Part shown: in pieces, positions 52,314-64,000 of the stretch | Numbering within the stretch: position 1 is the stretch's first letter | How the letters are laid out: each line of letters starts with the position of its first letter | Assembly (NCBI GenBank): GCA_035560005.1 | Contig: DATMAN010000093.1 | Coordinates: forward strand, 1 to 64,000 | DNA length: 64,000 nucleotides | Source: Burkholderiales bacterium | GTDB taxonomy: Bacteria; Pseudomonadota; Gammaproteobacteria; Burkholderiales; Eutrophovitaceae | Direction of reading: 5' to 3' | Translations under genes and position numbers: made by a program | Notes under the pieces: generated by a model | The model's database searches: none | What the model saw: the letters and a program-made list of their open reading frames with translations, nothing else | What the model was told of the DNA's origin: nothing

Positions 52314-52460
52314 GCGGAGTTCCTTGGAGTAGTCCTGGCTGCGTGTGGGGGTCAGCGCAGTGGGTGGGAACGTGAATTCGCGCGACGGAGTTTGAGTGCC
52401 CGCTTTTTTTCGCACGGAATGTTAGCGATCCGGGGATTGCGGTGTCAACGAACTCGGATA

Positions 52461-52472
52461 TCTTATATAAGA
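52461..52472. promoter_or_regulatory. 12-bp perfect palindrome in the mdh/gntR intergenic gap
   Basis: TCTTATATAAGA is its own reverse complement, 53 bp before the gntR ATG and 147 bp before the mdh ATG. In a 212-bp divergent gap next to a GntR gene it is the best candidate operator, perhaps for autoregulation and for mdh. It also overlaps AT-rich -10-like sequence. A TTGGAC/TAGAAT pair with 19-bp spacing (52485-52515) is a possible gntR promoter downstream of it. Confidence 0.55.
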
Positions 52473-52525
52473 CACAGGTCTGAGTTGGACGGCACGCATT
52501 CTTTGGGCTTAGAATCGTTTTCGAC

Positions 52526-53263
52526 ATGAAGTCGCCTGCTTCCAGCCCGCCGGCGTATCAGCCGCTTTACCGGCAGATCAAGCACTTGATCACCGAGTCT
52601 CTAGTGTCCGGCGAGTGGAAGCCCGGTCAGCCCATCCCCAGCGAGATCGAACTCGCGCAGCGCTACAGCGTGAGCCAGGGCACGGTGCGCAAGGCGATCA
52701 GCGAACTGGCGGAGCAGAAACTGCTCATCCGCCAGCAGGGCCGGGGAACATTCGTGGCCTCCCACTCGGAAGAGCGCAAGAGCTTCCCGTTTCTCAGGAT
52801 AACGCCCGACCGGGGAAGGCTGGAATCGGTCTCGGCCAGCCTGATCGATTTTTGGCGCATCAAACTGGATGCGGAGTCGGCCCGCAAGCTTGGAACCAGG
52901 GAGTCGGCCAGCGCCTATCTTGTCAGACGCCTGCTCGCTCCGGCAGGCAGCAGCGTCGTCTATGAAGAAATTCGGCTACCCGCCGCGATGTTCGACGGGC
53001 TGAGCGCCGAAACCATCGATCTGTACCACTGCATGCTCTACAGCATGTACGAGTCGGCGTTTCAGGTGCGTATCCTGCACGTCGACGAGCAGCTCAAGGC
53101 CGTGTCGGCAGAAGGGGAGGTGGCTGCCCGCTTGAACGTGGAGCCGGGAGCGCCGCTGCTCTTGATCGACCGCGTTGCCTATACTTACGCCGACAAACCG
53201 GCCGAGCTGCGGCGCAGCTACTGCGATACGCGGGAGCATCACTACCGCAACCGCATCGTGTAA
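52526..53263 (+). CDS. GntR/HutC-family transcriptional regulator
   Basis: A 245-residue DNA-binding regulator with an N-terminal winged helix (PSEIELAQRYSVSQGTVRKAISELAEQKLLIRQQGRGTFV) and a C-terminal UTRA effector domain (YLVRRLLAPAGSSVVYEEIRLPA...LLLIDRVAYTYADKPAELRRSYCDT). Its place between mdh and sdhCDAB suggests control of TCA-cycle or propionate genes, with an organic acid or CoA ester as a possible ligand. The ligand is unknown. Confidence 0.9.
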   Translation: MKSPASSPPAYQPLYRQIKHLITESLVSGEWKPGQPIPSEIELAQRYSVSQGTVRKAISELAEQKLLIRQQGRGTFVASHSEERKSFPFLRITPDRGRLESVSASLIDFWRIKLDAESARKLGTRESASAYLVRRLLAPAGSSVVYEEIRLPAAMFDGLSAETIDLYHCMLYSMYESAFQVRILHVDEQLKAVSAEGEVAARLNVEPGAPLLLIDRVAYTYADKPAELRRSYCDTREHHYRNRIV

Positions 53264-53310
53264 GAGCCGCCTGATCGCCGCGGGGCGCTGCCCCGAGGAT
53301 CAACAAGACA

Positions 53311-53688
53311 ATGACCGCCGCGCCAAGACCGAAATACCTGAATCTGTTCGAGATCCGCCAGCCGGTGCCCGCCGTGGTGTCGATTCTGCACCGGGTGAGC
53401 GGCGCGCTGCTGTTCCTTTTCGCCTGGGCATTGCCGTGGGCGCTGCAGACGCTGTTGCAGTCGCCCGCGGGCTTTGATCGCGTCGTGTCGCTGCTCGATC
53501 ACTGGCTCGTAAAACTGCTTGCGACCAGCCTGCTGTGGGCTTTCCTGCATCATTTCTTCGCCGGCGTTCGCTTCCTGCTTCTGGATCTGCACGTGGGAGT
53601 CGGGCTCGCATCGGCGCGCGCGTCGAGCTGGGCGGTGCTGGCGCTGAGCCTCCTGCTCACCGCTGCGATCGGAGTGGCGCTGTGGTGA
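53311..53688 (+). CDS. sdhC: succinate dehydrogenase cytochrome b556 subunit
   Basis: Membrane anchor of complex II, 125 residues and three helices. The signature RPKYLNLFEIRQPVPAVVSILHRVSGALLFLF contains the SH-R quinone/haem region (HRVSG), and the haem-ligand His is in LLWAFLHHFFAGVRFLL. The sdhD GTG overlaps its stop. First gene of sdhCDAB-sdhE-gltA. Confidence 0.94.
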   Translation: MTAAPRPKYLNLFEIRQPVPAVVSILHRVSGALLFLFAWALPWALQTLLQSPAGFDRVVSLLDHWLVKLLATSLLWAFLHHFFAGVRFLLLDLHVGVGLASARASSWAVLALSLLLTAAIGVALW

Positions 53689-54029
53689 AGCGGCTCGTCG
53701 TCGGCGCTCACTACGGGCTGCGCGACTGGCTCGCGCAGCGCGTGACGGCTGTGGTCATGGCGGTTTACTCGATTCTGTTCGTGGCCACGCTCGCAATCTG
53801 TGCTCCGGCCGGCTATGAAGACTGGCACGCGATCTTTTCTTGGCAGTGGATGCGGCTCGCCAGCCTGGTCTTCCTGCTGAGCTTGTTCTGGCACGCCTGG
53901 ATCGGCATGCGCGACATCTTCATGGATTACATCAAGCCCGCCGGGCTTCGGCTCGCGTGCCATGTCCTGGTGCTGCTGCTCCTGGTTGCCTATGCGGGAT
54001 GGGCGATCCAGATCCTCTGGAGCATCTGA
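53685..54029 (+). CDS. sdhD: succinate dehydrogenase membrane anchor subunit
   Basis: Second membrane anchor, 114 residues with three helices: AVVMAVYSILFVATLAIC, LASLVFLLSLFWHAWIGMRDIF and LACHVLVLLLLVAYAGWAI. The His in LFWHAWIGMRDI and the Asp/Tyr in FMDYIKP are the family's haem and quinone-site positions. GTG start at 53685 overlaps the sdhC stop (GTGA) and the gene runs straight into sdhA. Confidence 0.93.
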   Translation: MKRLVVGAHYGLRDWLAQRVTAVVMAVYSILFVATLAICAPAGYEDWHAIFSWQWMRLASLVFLLSLFWHAWIGMRDIFMDYIKPAGLRLACHVLVLLLLVAYAGWAIQILWSI

Positions 54030-55814
54030 ATGGCACTTCCGGTCAAGTCGTTCGATGCGGTGATCGTCGGCGCCGGTGGCGCGGGGATGCGCGCCTCGCT
54101 GCAGCTCGCGGAGGCGGGATTCAAGGTGGCGGTGCTGTCTAAGGTGTTTCCCACGCGTTCGCACACGGTAGCGGCGCAGGGCGGTATCGGGGCGGCGCTC
54201 GGCAACATGGGCGAGGACAACTGGCTCTGGCACATGTACGACACGGTCAAGGGATCCGATTACCTCGGCGACCAGGACGCGATCGAATTCATGTGCCGCG
54301 AAGCGCCCCAGGTCGTGATCGAGCTGGAGCACTTCGGCATGCCGTTTGATCGCAATCCGGACGGCACGGTGTATCAGCGGCCCTTCGGCGGGCATTCGCG
54401 CAACTTCGGCGAGCGCCCGGTGCAGCGCAGTTGCTGCGCCGCGGACCGGACCGGGCACGCGATGCTGCACACGCTGTATCAGCGCAACCTGCGGGCGAAC
54501 ACCCTGTTTCTGGTGGAGTGGATGGCGCTCGACCTCATCCGCGAGGCGTCCGGACAGGTGCTGGGCGTGACGGCGCTGGAAATGGAGACCGGCGAGGTCT
54601 ACATCCTGCGCGGGCGAGCGGTGCTGTTCGCCACCGGCGGCGCCGGGCGTGTGTTCGCTTCCAGTACCAACGCGTTCATCAACACCGGCGATGGCCTGGG
54701 CATGGCCGCCCGCGCCGGCATCCCGCTCGAGGACATGGAGTTCTGGCAGTTTCATCCAACCGGGGTGGCCGGCGCCGGCGTGCTGATCACCGAAGGGGTG
54801 CGCGGCGAGGGCGGTTATTTGCTCAACAGCAAGGGCGAGCGCTTCATGGAGCGCTACGCCCCGACCATGAAGGACCTTGCGTCGCGCGACGTGGTCTCGC
54901 GCGCCATGGCCACCGAGATCAAGGAAGGCCGTGGCTGCGGCCCCGACGGCGACTACCTCCTGCTCAAACTCGATCATCTGGGGCCGCAAGTTATCGACAG
55001 CCGCCTGCCCGGTATCCGCGAGATCGCGCGCAAGTTCGCCAACGTCGATCCGGTCAAGGAGCCCATTCCCGTGGTGCCGACCTGCCACTACATGATGGGC
55101 GGCATCCCGACCAACTATCGCGGAGAAGTCGTCGTGCCGGCCAATGGCAACCCGGAGAGCGTCGTGCCGGGCTTCTACGCGGCGGGTGAATGCGCCTGTG
55201 CTTCGGTGCACGGTGCCAATCGCCTGGGAACCAACTCGCTCACCGATCTGCTGGTGTTCGGGCGCGCGGCGGGAGACTCGATGATCCGGTTCCTGCGCGA
55301 GAACCCGCTGCACAAGGACTTGCCCAGGGATGCTGCCGACCGCACGCTGGCACGGCTGGCGCGGCTGGACAGCCAGAAGGATGGAGAGAGAGTGCCCGAG
55401 ATCGCGGCCGAGCTGCGCCGCACGATGCAGGCGCACTGCGGAGTGTTCCGTTTTCCCGACCTGCTCGCCGAGGGCGTGCGCAAGATCAAGGAGGTGGAGC
55501 GCCGCGCGCAGCGCAGCGCGATCCAGGACAGGAGCAGGGTGTTCAACACGGCACGGGTCGAAGCGCTCGAACTGGACAATCTGGTCGAGGTGGCGGTGGC
55601 CTCGCTGGTGTCGGCCGAGGCACGCAAGGAAAGCCGCGGCGCACACGACCGCGCCGATTGCCCGGATAGGCCCGAGTTCCCGAACGGCCGCGACGACAGG
55701 CAGTGGCTGAAGCACACGTTGTGGTTCAAGGAGGGCTGTCGCCTGGAGTACAAGCCCGTACACCTCAAGCCGCTGACCGCCGAGCCGTTCGAACCGAGAG
55801 TGCGCACGTATTGA
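54030..55814 (+). CDS. sdhA: succinate dehydrogenase flavoprotein subunit
   Basis: FAD-bound catalytic subunit oxidising succinate to fumarate. The 594-residue chain has the FAD motif [14 protein letters not shown], the covalent-FAD His in [14 protein letters not shown], the substrate region [15 protein letters not shown](V/A)RGEG, and HMMGGIP-like [14 protein letters not shown] with the C-terminal KNTLW-type motif [13 protein letters not shown]. It begins one base after sdhD. Confidence 0.97.
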   Translation: MALPVKSFDAVIVGAGGAGMRASLQLAEAGFKVAVLSKVFPTRSHTVAAQGGIGAALGNMGEDNWLWHMYDTVKGSDYLGDQDAIEFMCREAPQVVIELEHFGMPFDRNPDGTVYQRPFGGHSRNFGERPVQRSCCAADRTGHAMLHTLYQRNLRANTLFLVEWMALDLIREASGQVLGVTALEMETGEVYILRGRAVLFATGGAGRVFASSTNAFINTGDGLGMAARAGIPLEDMEFWQFHPTGVAGAGVLITEGVRGEGGYLLNSKGERFMERYAPTMKDLASRDVVSRAMATEIKEGRGCGPDGDYLLLKLDHLGPQVIDSRLPGIREIARKFANVDPVKEPIPVVPTCHYMMGGIPTNYRGEVVVPANGNPESVVPGFYAAGECACASVHGANRLGTNSLTDLLVFGRAAGDSMIRFLRENPLHKDLPRDAADRTLARLARLDSQKDGERVPEIAAELRRTMQAHCGVFRFPDLLAEGVRKIKEVERRAQRSAIQDRSRVFNTARVEALELDNLVEVAVASLVSAEARKESRGAHDRADCPDRPEFPNGRDDRQWLKHTLWFKEGCRLEYKPVHLKPLTAEPFEPRVRTY

Positions 55815-55849
55815 GCCTCGAGGCAAGCAACCACACGGAAGCCCTCAGC

Positions 55850-56545
55850 ATGCGATTCAGGATCTACCGCTACGATCCCGACAAGGACGCCAGACCCTAC
55901 CTGAAGGACTACGACGTCGCACTGCAATCCTCCGACCGCATGCTGCTCGATGCGCTGGTCCGGATCAAGGAAATGGACGACAGCCTGAGCCTGCGCCGGT
56001 CCTGCCGCGAAGGGGTGTGTGGATCGGATGCGATGAACGTCAATGGCAAGAACCGGCTCGCTTGCATTACGCGCCTGAGCGACTTGAAAGAGCCGGTCGA
56101 GATACGCCCGCTGCCCGGCCTGCCGGTGATCCGCGATCTGGTCGTGGACCTGAGCCAGTTCTTCAGGCAATACCACTCGGTGAAGCCTTACCTGATCAAC
56201 GAGGAGCCGGCACCGGAAAGGGAGCGCCTGCAGTCTCCGCAGGAGCGGGCCCAACTCGACGGCCTCTACGAGTGCATTCTGTGCGCGTGCTGCTCGACCG
56301 CGTGCCCATCGTTCTGGTGGAATCCGGACAAATTCGTGGGCCCGGCGGGTCTGCTGCAGGCCTATCGCTTCATCGCCGACTCGCGCGATCGGGCCACCGG
56401 CGAGCGCCTGGACAACCTGGAAGATCCCTACCGGCTGTTCCGCTGCCATTCGATCATGAACTGTGTGGACGTCTGCCCGAAGGGCCTGAACCCGACGGCC
56501 GCGATCAGCGGCATCCGGGACATGCTGGCGCGGCGGGCCATCTAG
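55850..56545 (+). CDS. sdhB: succinate dehydrogenase iron-sulfur subunit
   Basis: Carries electrons from SdhA to quinone through 2Fe-2S (SCREGVCGSDAMNVNG with a later LAC), 4Fe-4S (CILCACCSTACPSFWWN) and 3Fe-4S (CHSIMNCVDVCPKGL) clusters. Length is 231 residues from ATG 55850; an in-frame TTG at 55811 would extend the N-terminus. It follows sdhA by 35 bp. Confidence 0.96.
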   Translation: MRFRIYRYDPDKDARPYLKDYDVALQSSDRMLLDALVRIKEMDDSLSLRRSCREGVCGSDAMNVNGKNRLACITRLSDLKEPVEIRPLPGLPVIRDLVVDLSQFFRQYHSVKPYLINEEPAPERERLQSPQERAQLDGLYECILCACCSTACPSFWWNPDKFVGPAGLLQAYRFIADSRDRATGERLDNLEDPYRLFRCHSIMNCVDVCPKGLNPTAAISGIRDMLARRAI

Positions 56546-56559
56546 GGAACGGCCGCACC

Positions 56560-56787
56560 ATGATCGACGAGCATCGCATCCGCTGGCGCTGCAGGCGCGG
56601 GATGCTCGAGCTGGATCTGGTGTTGAGTCGCTTCCTAGATGCTCGCCTGGATCAGCTCACCGCGCAGCAGCGCGAGTCGCTGCTGCGGTTGCTGAGGCTG
56701 CCCGACGTTGATTTGTGGGACATGGTGAGCGGCAGGCGCGAAGCTCCGGATCCGGGCTGTGCGGAAATCGTCGCCCTCCTGCGTTAG
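56560..56787 (+). CDS. sdhE: FAD assembly factor SdhE
   Basis: A 75-residue protein needed for covalent FAD attachment to SdhA. The key RGxxE motif is RGMLELD (Arg13, Gly14 and Glu17), followed by LVLSRFLD and a C-terminal [16 protein letters not shown]. It sits between sdhB and gltA, the usual place in betaproteobacteria. Confidence 0.93.
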   Translation: MIDEHRIRWRCRRGMLELDLVLSRFLDARLDQLTAQQRESLLRLLRLPDVDLWDMVSGRREAPDPGCAEIVALLR

Positions 56788-56867
56788 GCTGCGCCGATCC
56801 GTGTGAGTCCGGGCGGGTGGAAACGGTAAACTTGCAGCTTCGACGCAGACGATCGGCGAACCCCCGC

Positions 56868-58172
<1,305 letters not shown>

Positions 58173-58281
58173 ACCGGGCGATGATCAACGCGCATCGGCA
58201 GCCGGTCGCCGACGCTTTTCGAGGTACAGAATGTACAGCTTGCGCCGCTCGTGTCGCGGGTAACACCCGGAGGGTCGCACC

Positions 58282-61149
58282 ATGATGAAAGAATTCCTGA
58301 GCACTTCCTACCTCTTCGGCGCCAACGCCGCGTTCGTCGAGCAGCTCTACGAGGCCTATCTGGAGAACCCCGAAGCGGTAGCGCCGGAATGGCGGCGTTA
58401 CTTCGATCAGCTTCAGGCGACTCCGGGCGCACGCGACGTTCCCCACGCGCCCATCGTGGAGTCCTTCGTGCAGTTGGCGCGCATGCGCGTGCCGCATGCC
58501 GTGCATGCGGCGGCGCGGTTCGACCGCAAGCAGGTCTCGGTAATCCAGCTGGTCGCCGAATACCGCTTCCGCGGCGTGTTCCTGGCCGATCTCGACCCGC
58601 TCAAGCGCCGCGAGCGTCCTCACATCGTCGAGCTGGAACCCGGCTACTACGATCTGACGGATGCCGACATGGACACGGTGTTCAACACCGGTTCGATGAT
58701 CGGGCAGGAGCAGGCTACGCTGCGCGAGATCATCAAGGCGCTGCAGGAAACCTACTGCGGCACGCTCGGCGTGGAGTACATGTACATCAGCAACCGGGCC
58801 GAGAAGCGCTGGATCCAGGAGCGTCTGGAGCCGATCCGCTCCAAGCCGAGCTATTCCCCCGATTACAAGCGCCACATCCTCGAGCGCCTGACCGCTGCCG
58901 AGGGTCTGGAACGCTACCTGCACACGCGCTACGTGGGCCAGAAGCGCTTCTCGCTGGAAGGCGGCGAGACGCTGATCCCGATGCTGGACAACCTTCTGCA
59001 GCGGGCGGGCGAAGCGGGCGTGCAGGAAGTCGTGATCGGCATGGCCCACCGCGGACGGCTCAACGTGCTGGTGAACACGCTGGGCAAGATGCCGAAGGAC
59101 CTGTTCGCGGAGTTCGAGGGCAAGCATGACAGCGCGCTGCTGGCCGGCGATGTCAAGTATCACCAGGGTTTCTCTTCCGACATCATGACCCCGGGCGGGC
59201 CCATGCACGTGAGCCTCGCGTTCAACCCTTCGCACCTGGAGATCGTCAATCCGGTGGTGGAGGGGTCGGTACGCGCACGCCAGCATCGGCGCAAGGATCG
59301 CGAAGGCAAGGAGGTACTGCCGGTCCTGTTGCACGGAGACGCCGCGTTCGCCGGCCAGGGCGTGGTGATGGAGACCCTGAACCTCTCCCAGACCCGCGGC
59401 TACGGTACCGGCGGCACGGTCCACATCGTCATCAACAACCAGATCGGATTCACGACGTCGGACCCGCGCGACACGCGCTCCACGCTGTACTGCACCGACG
59501 TGGTGAAGATGGTCGAGGCACCGATCTTCCACGTCAACGGCGACGATCCGGAAGCCGCGGTCATGGCCATCGAACTCGCGCTCGACTACCGGATGAAGTT
59601 CAAGAAGGACGTGGTGGTGGACCTGGTCTGCTTCCGCAAGCTCGGCCACAACGAGCAGGACGAACCGATGGTCACGCAGCCGCTGATGTACAAGATCGTC
59701 AATGCCCATCCCGGCACGCGCAAGCTCTACGCGGACAAGCTGGTGGCACAAGGGGTGGTCGGCGTTGAGGAGCCCGACGCGATGGCAGTGTCGTACCGCG
59801 AGGCGCTCGAGGCCGGATACCACACCAACAAGACCATTTTGTCCAACTACAAGCCGCCCTACGCGGTGGACTGGAGCCCGTACAGGAACACCCGCTGGGA
59901 CGAGAACGACGACACGCAACTGCCCTTGGCGGATCTGCAGTTCCTGGCGCAGCGGCTGACCACCATCCCGCCCGAGTTCAAGCTGCATCCCAGGGTCGAG
60001 AAGATCATCGCCGACCGCCGCCTGATGGGGCAGGGCAAGATCCCGGTGGACTGGGGCATGGCCGAGAACCTGGCGTACGCTTCGCTGCTCAAGGAGGGCT
60101 ACTCGGTGCGCCTGTCGGGGCAGGACTCTGGGCGGGGGACATTCTTCCACCGCCACGCAGTGCTGCACGACCAGAACCGGGAAAAGTGGGACCAGGGGAT
60201 CTACATCCCCCTGCAGCACATCGCGCCCAACCAGGGCGATTTCGTGGTGATCGATTCGGTGCTCTCCGAGGAGGCCGTGCTCGGCTTCGAGTACGGCTAC
60301 GCGACCTCGGAGCCAAACGAGCTGGTCGTCTGGGAGGCGCAGTTCGGCGATTTTGCCAACGGCGCGCAGGTGGTGATCGACCAGTTCATCGCCTCGGGCG
60401 AAGTCAAATGGGGCCGCATGTGCGGCCTGGTGCTGCTGCTGCCCCACGGCTACGAAGGACAGGGTCCCGAGCACTCATCGGGCCGGATCGAGCGCTTTCT
60501 GCAGTTGTGCGCCGACTACAACATGCAGATCTGCATTCCGGCCACGCCGGTGCAGATGTTCTTCCTCCTGCGCCGGCAGATGATCCGCCCCTATCGCAAG
60601 CCGCTGGTCATCTTCACCCCCAAGAGCCTGTTGCGCCACAAGGATTCCGTGTCGCCGCTGGAGGAATTCGCCCAGAGCAAGTTCAAGCCGGTCAACGGCG
60701 AATGGGACGCGGAGATCCGGCCGGAGAATGTCAAGCGCGTGATCTTCTGCAGCGGGAAGATCTTCTACGAGCTGCTCGCTGCGCGTCGCGAACGCAGCCG
60801 CAAGGACGTGGCGATCGTGCGCATAGCCCAGCTCTATCCGTTCCCGCACAAGGATTTCCAGGAGCAGATCGATCTGTACCGCAACGCCCGCGAAGTTCTC
60901 TGGTGCCAGGAAGAACCCGGCAACCAGGGCGCATGGCATCGCATCCAGCACTACCTGCTGCGCCACATGCGGCCGGACCAGATTCTGGCCTACGCATTGC
61001 GGCCCTCCTCGGCGTCTCCGGCGGTGGGCTATTTATCGCTGCACCTCGAGCAGCAGAAGGCGGTGGTGGATGCGGCGTTCGCCCCCATCACCGACAACGT
61101 CGTTGTGCCGGTGCAGGGCACGGCGCGCGCCGACGCGCGCGCGGGGTGA
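58282..61149 (+). CDS. odhA: 2-oxoglutarate dehydrogenase E1 component
   Basis: Thiamine-diphosphate-dependent E1 of the 2-oxoglutarate dehydrogenase complex, 955 residues. N-terminal FLSTSYLFGANAAFVEQLY binds E2; the ThDP site includes GDAAFAGQGVVMETLNLSQ and VVDLVCFRKLGHNEQDEP; the second half has HRHAVLHDQNR and LPHGYEGQGPEHSSGR. ATG 58282 has the ribosome site GGAGGG. The adjoining odhB and lpdA complete the complex. Confidence 0.96.
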   Translation: MMKEFLSTSYLFGANAAFVEQLYEAYLENPEAVAPEWRRYFDQLQATPGARDVPHAPIVESFVQLARMRVPHAVHAAARFDRKQVSVIQLVAEYRFRGVFLADLDPLKRRERPHIVELEPGYYDLTDADMDTVFNTGSMIGQEQATLREIIKALQETYCGTLGVEYMYISNRAEKRWIQERLEPIRSKPSYSPDYKRHILERLTAAEGLERYLHTRYVGQKRFSLEGGETLIPMLDNLLQRAGEAGVQEVVIGMAHRGRLNVLVNTLGKMPKDLFAEFEGKHDSALLAGDVKYHQGFSSDIMTPGGPMHVSLAFNPSHLEIVNPVVEGSVRARQHRRKDREGKEVLPVLLHGDAAFAGQGVVMETLNLSQTRGYGTGGTVHIVINNQIGFTTSDPRDTRSTLYCTDVVKMVEAPIFHVNGDDPEAAVMAIELALDYRMKFKKDVVVDLVCFRKLGHNEQDEPMVTQPLMYKIVNAHPGTRKLYADKLVAQGVVGVEEPDAMAVSYREALEAGYHTNKTILSNYKPPYAVDWSPYRNTRWDENDDTQLPLADLQFLAQRLTTIPPEFKLHPRVEKIIADRRLMGQGKIPVDWGMAENLAYASLLKEGYSVRLSGQDSGRGTFFHRHAVLHDQNREKWDQGIYIPLQHIAPNQGDFVVIDSVLSEEAVLGFEYGYATSEPNELVVWEAQFGDFANGAQVVIDQFIASGEVKWGRMCGLVLLLPHGYEGQGPEHSSGRIERFLQLCADYNMQICIPATPVQMFFLLRRQMIRPYRKPLVIFTPKSLLRHKDSVSPLEEFAQSKFKPVNGEWDAEIRPENVKRVIFCSGKIFYELLAARRERSRKDVAIVRIAQLYPFPHKDFQEQIDLYRNAREVLWCQEEPGNQGAWHRIQHYLLRHMRPDQILAYALRPSSASPAVGYLSLHLEQQKAVVDAAFAPITDNVVVPVQGTARADARAG

Positions 61150-61176
61150 AGCCGCAGTTCACGATGAGGAACGATC

Positions 61177-62415
<1,239 letters not shown>

Positions 62416-62435
62416 GGTCGATTCCCGGATGAACG

Positions 62436-63863
62436 ATGGCGAAGGCATTTGACGTCGCGGTGATCGGGGCAGGGCCCGGCGGGTACGTGGCCGCGATCCG
62501 CGCTGCGCAACTCGGCCTGAATGTCGTCTGCATCGACGATTTCAGGAATGCCAGGGGCACGCCCAGCCTGGGTGGAACCTGTCTGAACGTAGGCTGCATT
62601 CCGTCGAAGGCACTGCTGGAGTCCTCGGAGAACTACGAGCGCGCGCTGCGCAAGTTCGGCGAGCACGGCATTCGCATCAAGGAGGTCTCGCTCGACGTGA
62701 CGGCGATGCTGGCGCGCAAGGACAGGATAGTCGACCAGTTCACGGGCGGGATTGCCTTGCTGTTCAGGAAGAACAAGGTGACCTCGCTGCACGGGCACGG
62801 ACGCTTCGTCTCGGCGGGCGCCGCGTACCAGATCGAGGTGCGCAACGGCGATGGCGCGCAGATCGTCGAAGCCCGGCATGTGATCGTGGCTACCGGTTCC
62901 AGCGCGCGGCAGCTGCCGATGGCCCCAGTGGACAACGACCGCATCTGCGACAATGTGGGCGCGCTCTCGTTTCCGGAGGTACCGGCCAGGCTGGGCGTCA
63001 TCGGCGCCGGCGTCATCGGCCTGGAGATGGGCAGCGTGTGGAAACGCCTGGGCTCGCAGGTCACCCTGCTCGAAGCATTGCCCGAGTTTCTGCCCTCGGC
63101 GGACCAGGCCGTGGCGAAGGAGGCCTGGCGGATCTTCACCAAGACCGTCGGTCTGGACATCCGCCTGAATTGCAGGATCGACGGCGTCAAGCGCGGCAAG
63201 AAGTCCGTCACGCTCGAGTACAGCGACGGCCAGTCCGCGCACAAACTCGAGTTCGACCGCCTGATCGTGTCCATCGGCCGGGCACCGAACTCGGCCGATC
63301 TCGGGGCCGAGACGATAGGCCTGAAGATCGACGCCCGCGGTTTCATCGAAGTGGACGAGCGCAACCGGACCAACCTGCCCAACGTCTACGCGATCGGCGA
63401 CGTGGTGCGTGGCCCGATGCTCGCGCACAAATCCTCCGAGGAGGGCGTGGCGGTGGCGGAGACGATCGCCGGCCAGCACGGGCACGTCAACCTGGAAACC
63501 GTGCCATGGGTGATTTACACCGCCCCGGAGATCGCCTGGGTCGGCCGCACCGAGCAGCAACTGAAGGCCGAAGGCGTCGCATACCGCAGCGGGCAGTTTC
63601 CGTTCTCGGTCAGTGGTCGGGCGAGGGCGCTCGGCGAGACCGCCGGTTTCGTCAAGATGCTGGCGCACGCGCGCACCGATCGCATCCTCGGCGTGCACAT
63701 ACTGGGCCCTTATGCCTCGGAGCTCATCGCCGAGGCGGTGGTGGCGATGGAGTTTGCCGCCACTAGCGAGGACATCGCGCGCATCGTCCATGCCCATCCT
63801 TCGCTGTCGGAGGCGGTGCACGAAGCCGCGCTCGGCGTCGACAAGCGCTATCTGAACCTCTGA
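62436..63863 (+). CDS. lpdA: dihydrolipoyl dehydrogenase (E3)
   Basis: FAD-dependent E3 that re-oxidises the lipoyl group and reduces NAD+. The 475-residue chain has [21 protein letters not shown], the redox-active disulfide Cys49-Cys54 in [16 protein letters not shown] motif [16 protein letters not shown], and the C-terminal catalytic His in [15 protein letters not shown]. Coded 20 bp after odhB, so it likely serves the 2-oxoglutarate complex. Confidence 0.96.
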   Translation: MAKAFDVAVIGAGPGGYVAAIRAAQLGLNVVCIDDFRNARGTPSLGGTCLNVGCIPSKALLESSENYERALRKFGEHGIRIKEVSLDVTAMLARKDRIVDQFTGGIALLFRKNKVTSLHGHGRFVSAGAAYQIEVRNGDGAQIVEARHVIVATGSSARQLPMAPVDNDRICDNVGALSFPEVPARLGVIGAGVIGLEMGSVWKRLGSQVTLLEALPEFLPSADQAVAKEAWRIFTKTVGLDIRLNCRIDGVKRGKKSVTLEYSDGQSAHKLEFDRLIVSIGRAPNSADLGAETIGLKIDARGFIEVDERNRTNLPNVYAIGDVVRGPMLAHKSSEEGVAVAETIAGQHGHVNLETVPWVIYTAPEIAWVGRTEQQLKAEGVAYRSGQFPFSVSGRARALGETAGFVKMLAHARTDRILGVHILGPYASELIAEAVVAMEFAATSEDIARIVHAHPSLSEAVHEAALGVDKRYLNL

Positions 63864-63868
63864 GCTCG

Positions 63869-64000
63869 ATGCCCGACGCTCCGGCCGCCAGCGCCCCACC
63901 GGCCGCAGGCTTTCGCGCCCATGCGCTGCGCTGCGCCGAGCGCCACGGCTACCGTCTCGACGCGGCCCAACTGACAGCCTGCGGCGAACTGGACCGGCTC
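63869..64000 (+). CDS. zapE: cell division protein ZapE (AFG1-type ATPase), N-terminal fragment
   Basis: Frame from ATG 63869 runs off the window end; 44 residues are visible. The stretch CAERHGYRLDAAQLTACGELDRL resembles the N-terminus of ZapE/AFG1 ATPases, and zapE after odhABL-lpdA is a known betaproteobacterial arrangement. The P-loop domain lies outside, so the assignment rests on a short match plus context. Confidence 0.7.
   Translation, partial: MPDAPAASAPPAAGFRAHALRCAERHGYRLDAAQLTACGELDRL

Overview
This 64 kb window is chromosomal DNA from a GC-rich Gram-negative bacterium, most likely a betaproteobacterium. The basis is gene content and order: pyrG-kdsA-eno-ftsB, a methylcitrate cluster running into mdh, a GntR gene, sdhCDAB-sdhE-gltA, and odhA-odhB-lpdA followed by zapE. 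The exact order or genus cannot be fixed from the sequence alone. Coding density is high. No gap between genes exceeds 300 bases, and I see no rRNA, tRNA, CRISPR array, insertion sequence or prophage.

Layout. Positions 1-5.5 kb hold housekeeping genes: the 3' end of ppsA, pyrG, kdsA, eno and ftsB. A partial duplicate of the kdsA 5' end lies just before kdsA. Positions 5.6-33 kb form a molybdenum/tungsten and formate-oxidation island: fdhD-mobA; a soluble NAD-linked formate dehydrogenase with fused NuoE/NuoF subunits (fdsGB, fdsA) plus a beta-carbonic anhydrase; moaA-moeA-msrB; the tungstate ABC importer tupABC; a ten-gene operon for a periplasmic membrane-anchored formate dehydrogenase and its helper proteins; mobB-moaD-moaE; and a short ModE regulator followed by modB-modC, an OprP-type porin and modA. 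Positions 33-43.6 kb are mixed: crcB-DUF190, nnr, purL, a PpiC foldase, bolA, yciI, yciB and a small AhpD/nitroreductase/SDR cluster. Positions 43.6-64 kb carry carbon metabolism: acnA, DUF3617, prpD, an ICMT-like methyltransferase, prpC, prpB and mdh on the minus strand, then gntR, sdhCDABE, gltA, odhAB, lpdA and the start of zapE on the plus strand.

How the genes fit together. Formate can be oxidised in the cytoplasm (NAD+ to NADH) or at the periplasmic face (electrons to a b-type cytochrome). Both catalytic subunits use a cysteine ligand to Mo/W, so selenocysteine is not needed. The island supplies most of the cofactor steps (MoaA, MoaD, MoaE, MoeA, MobA, MobB, FdhD) and metal uptake (TupABC, ModABC). 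MoaC and a Mog/MoaB adenylyltransferase are not in the window.

Most interesting observation. Three 24-bp sites share one architecture, two degenerate CGTTATAT-like half-sites in inverted orientation around exactly 8 bp, as in the E. coli ModE operator. They lie between moaA and tupA, upstream of modB, and upstream of the porin. The porin sits inside the mod cluster, between modC and modA. Together this suggests an outer-membrane channel for molybdate or tungstate under ModE control. Neither ModE nor ModC here has the usual metal-sensing MOP domain.
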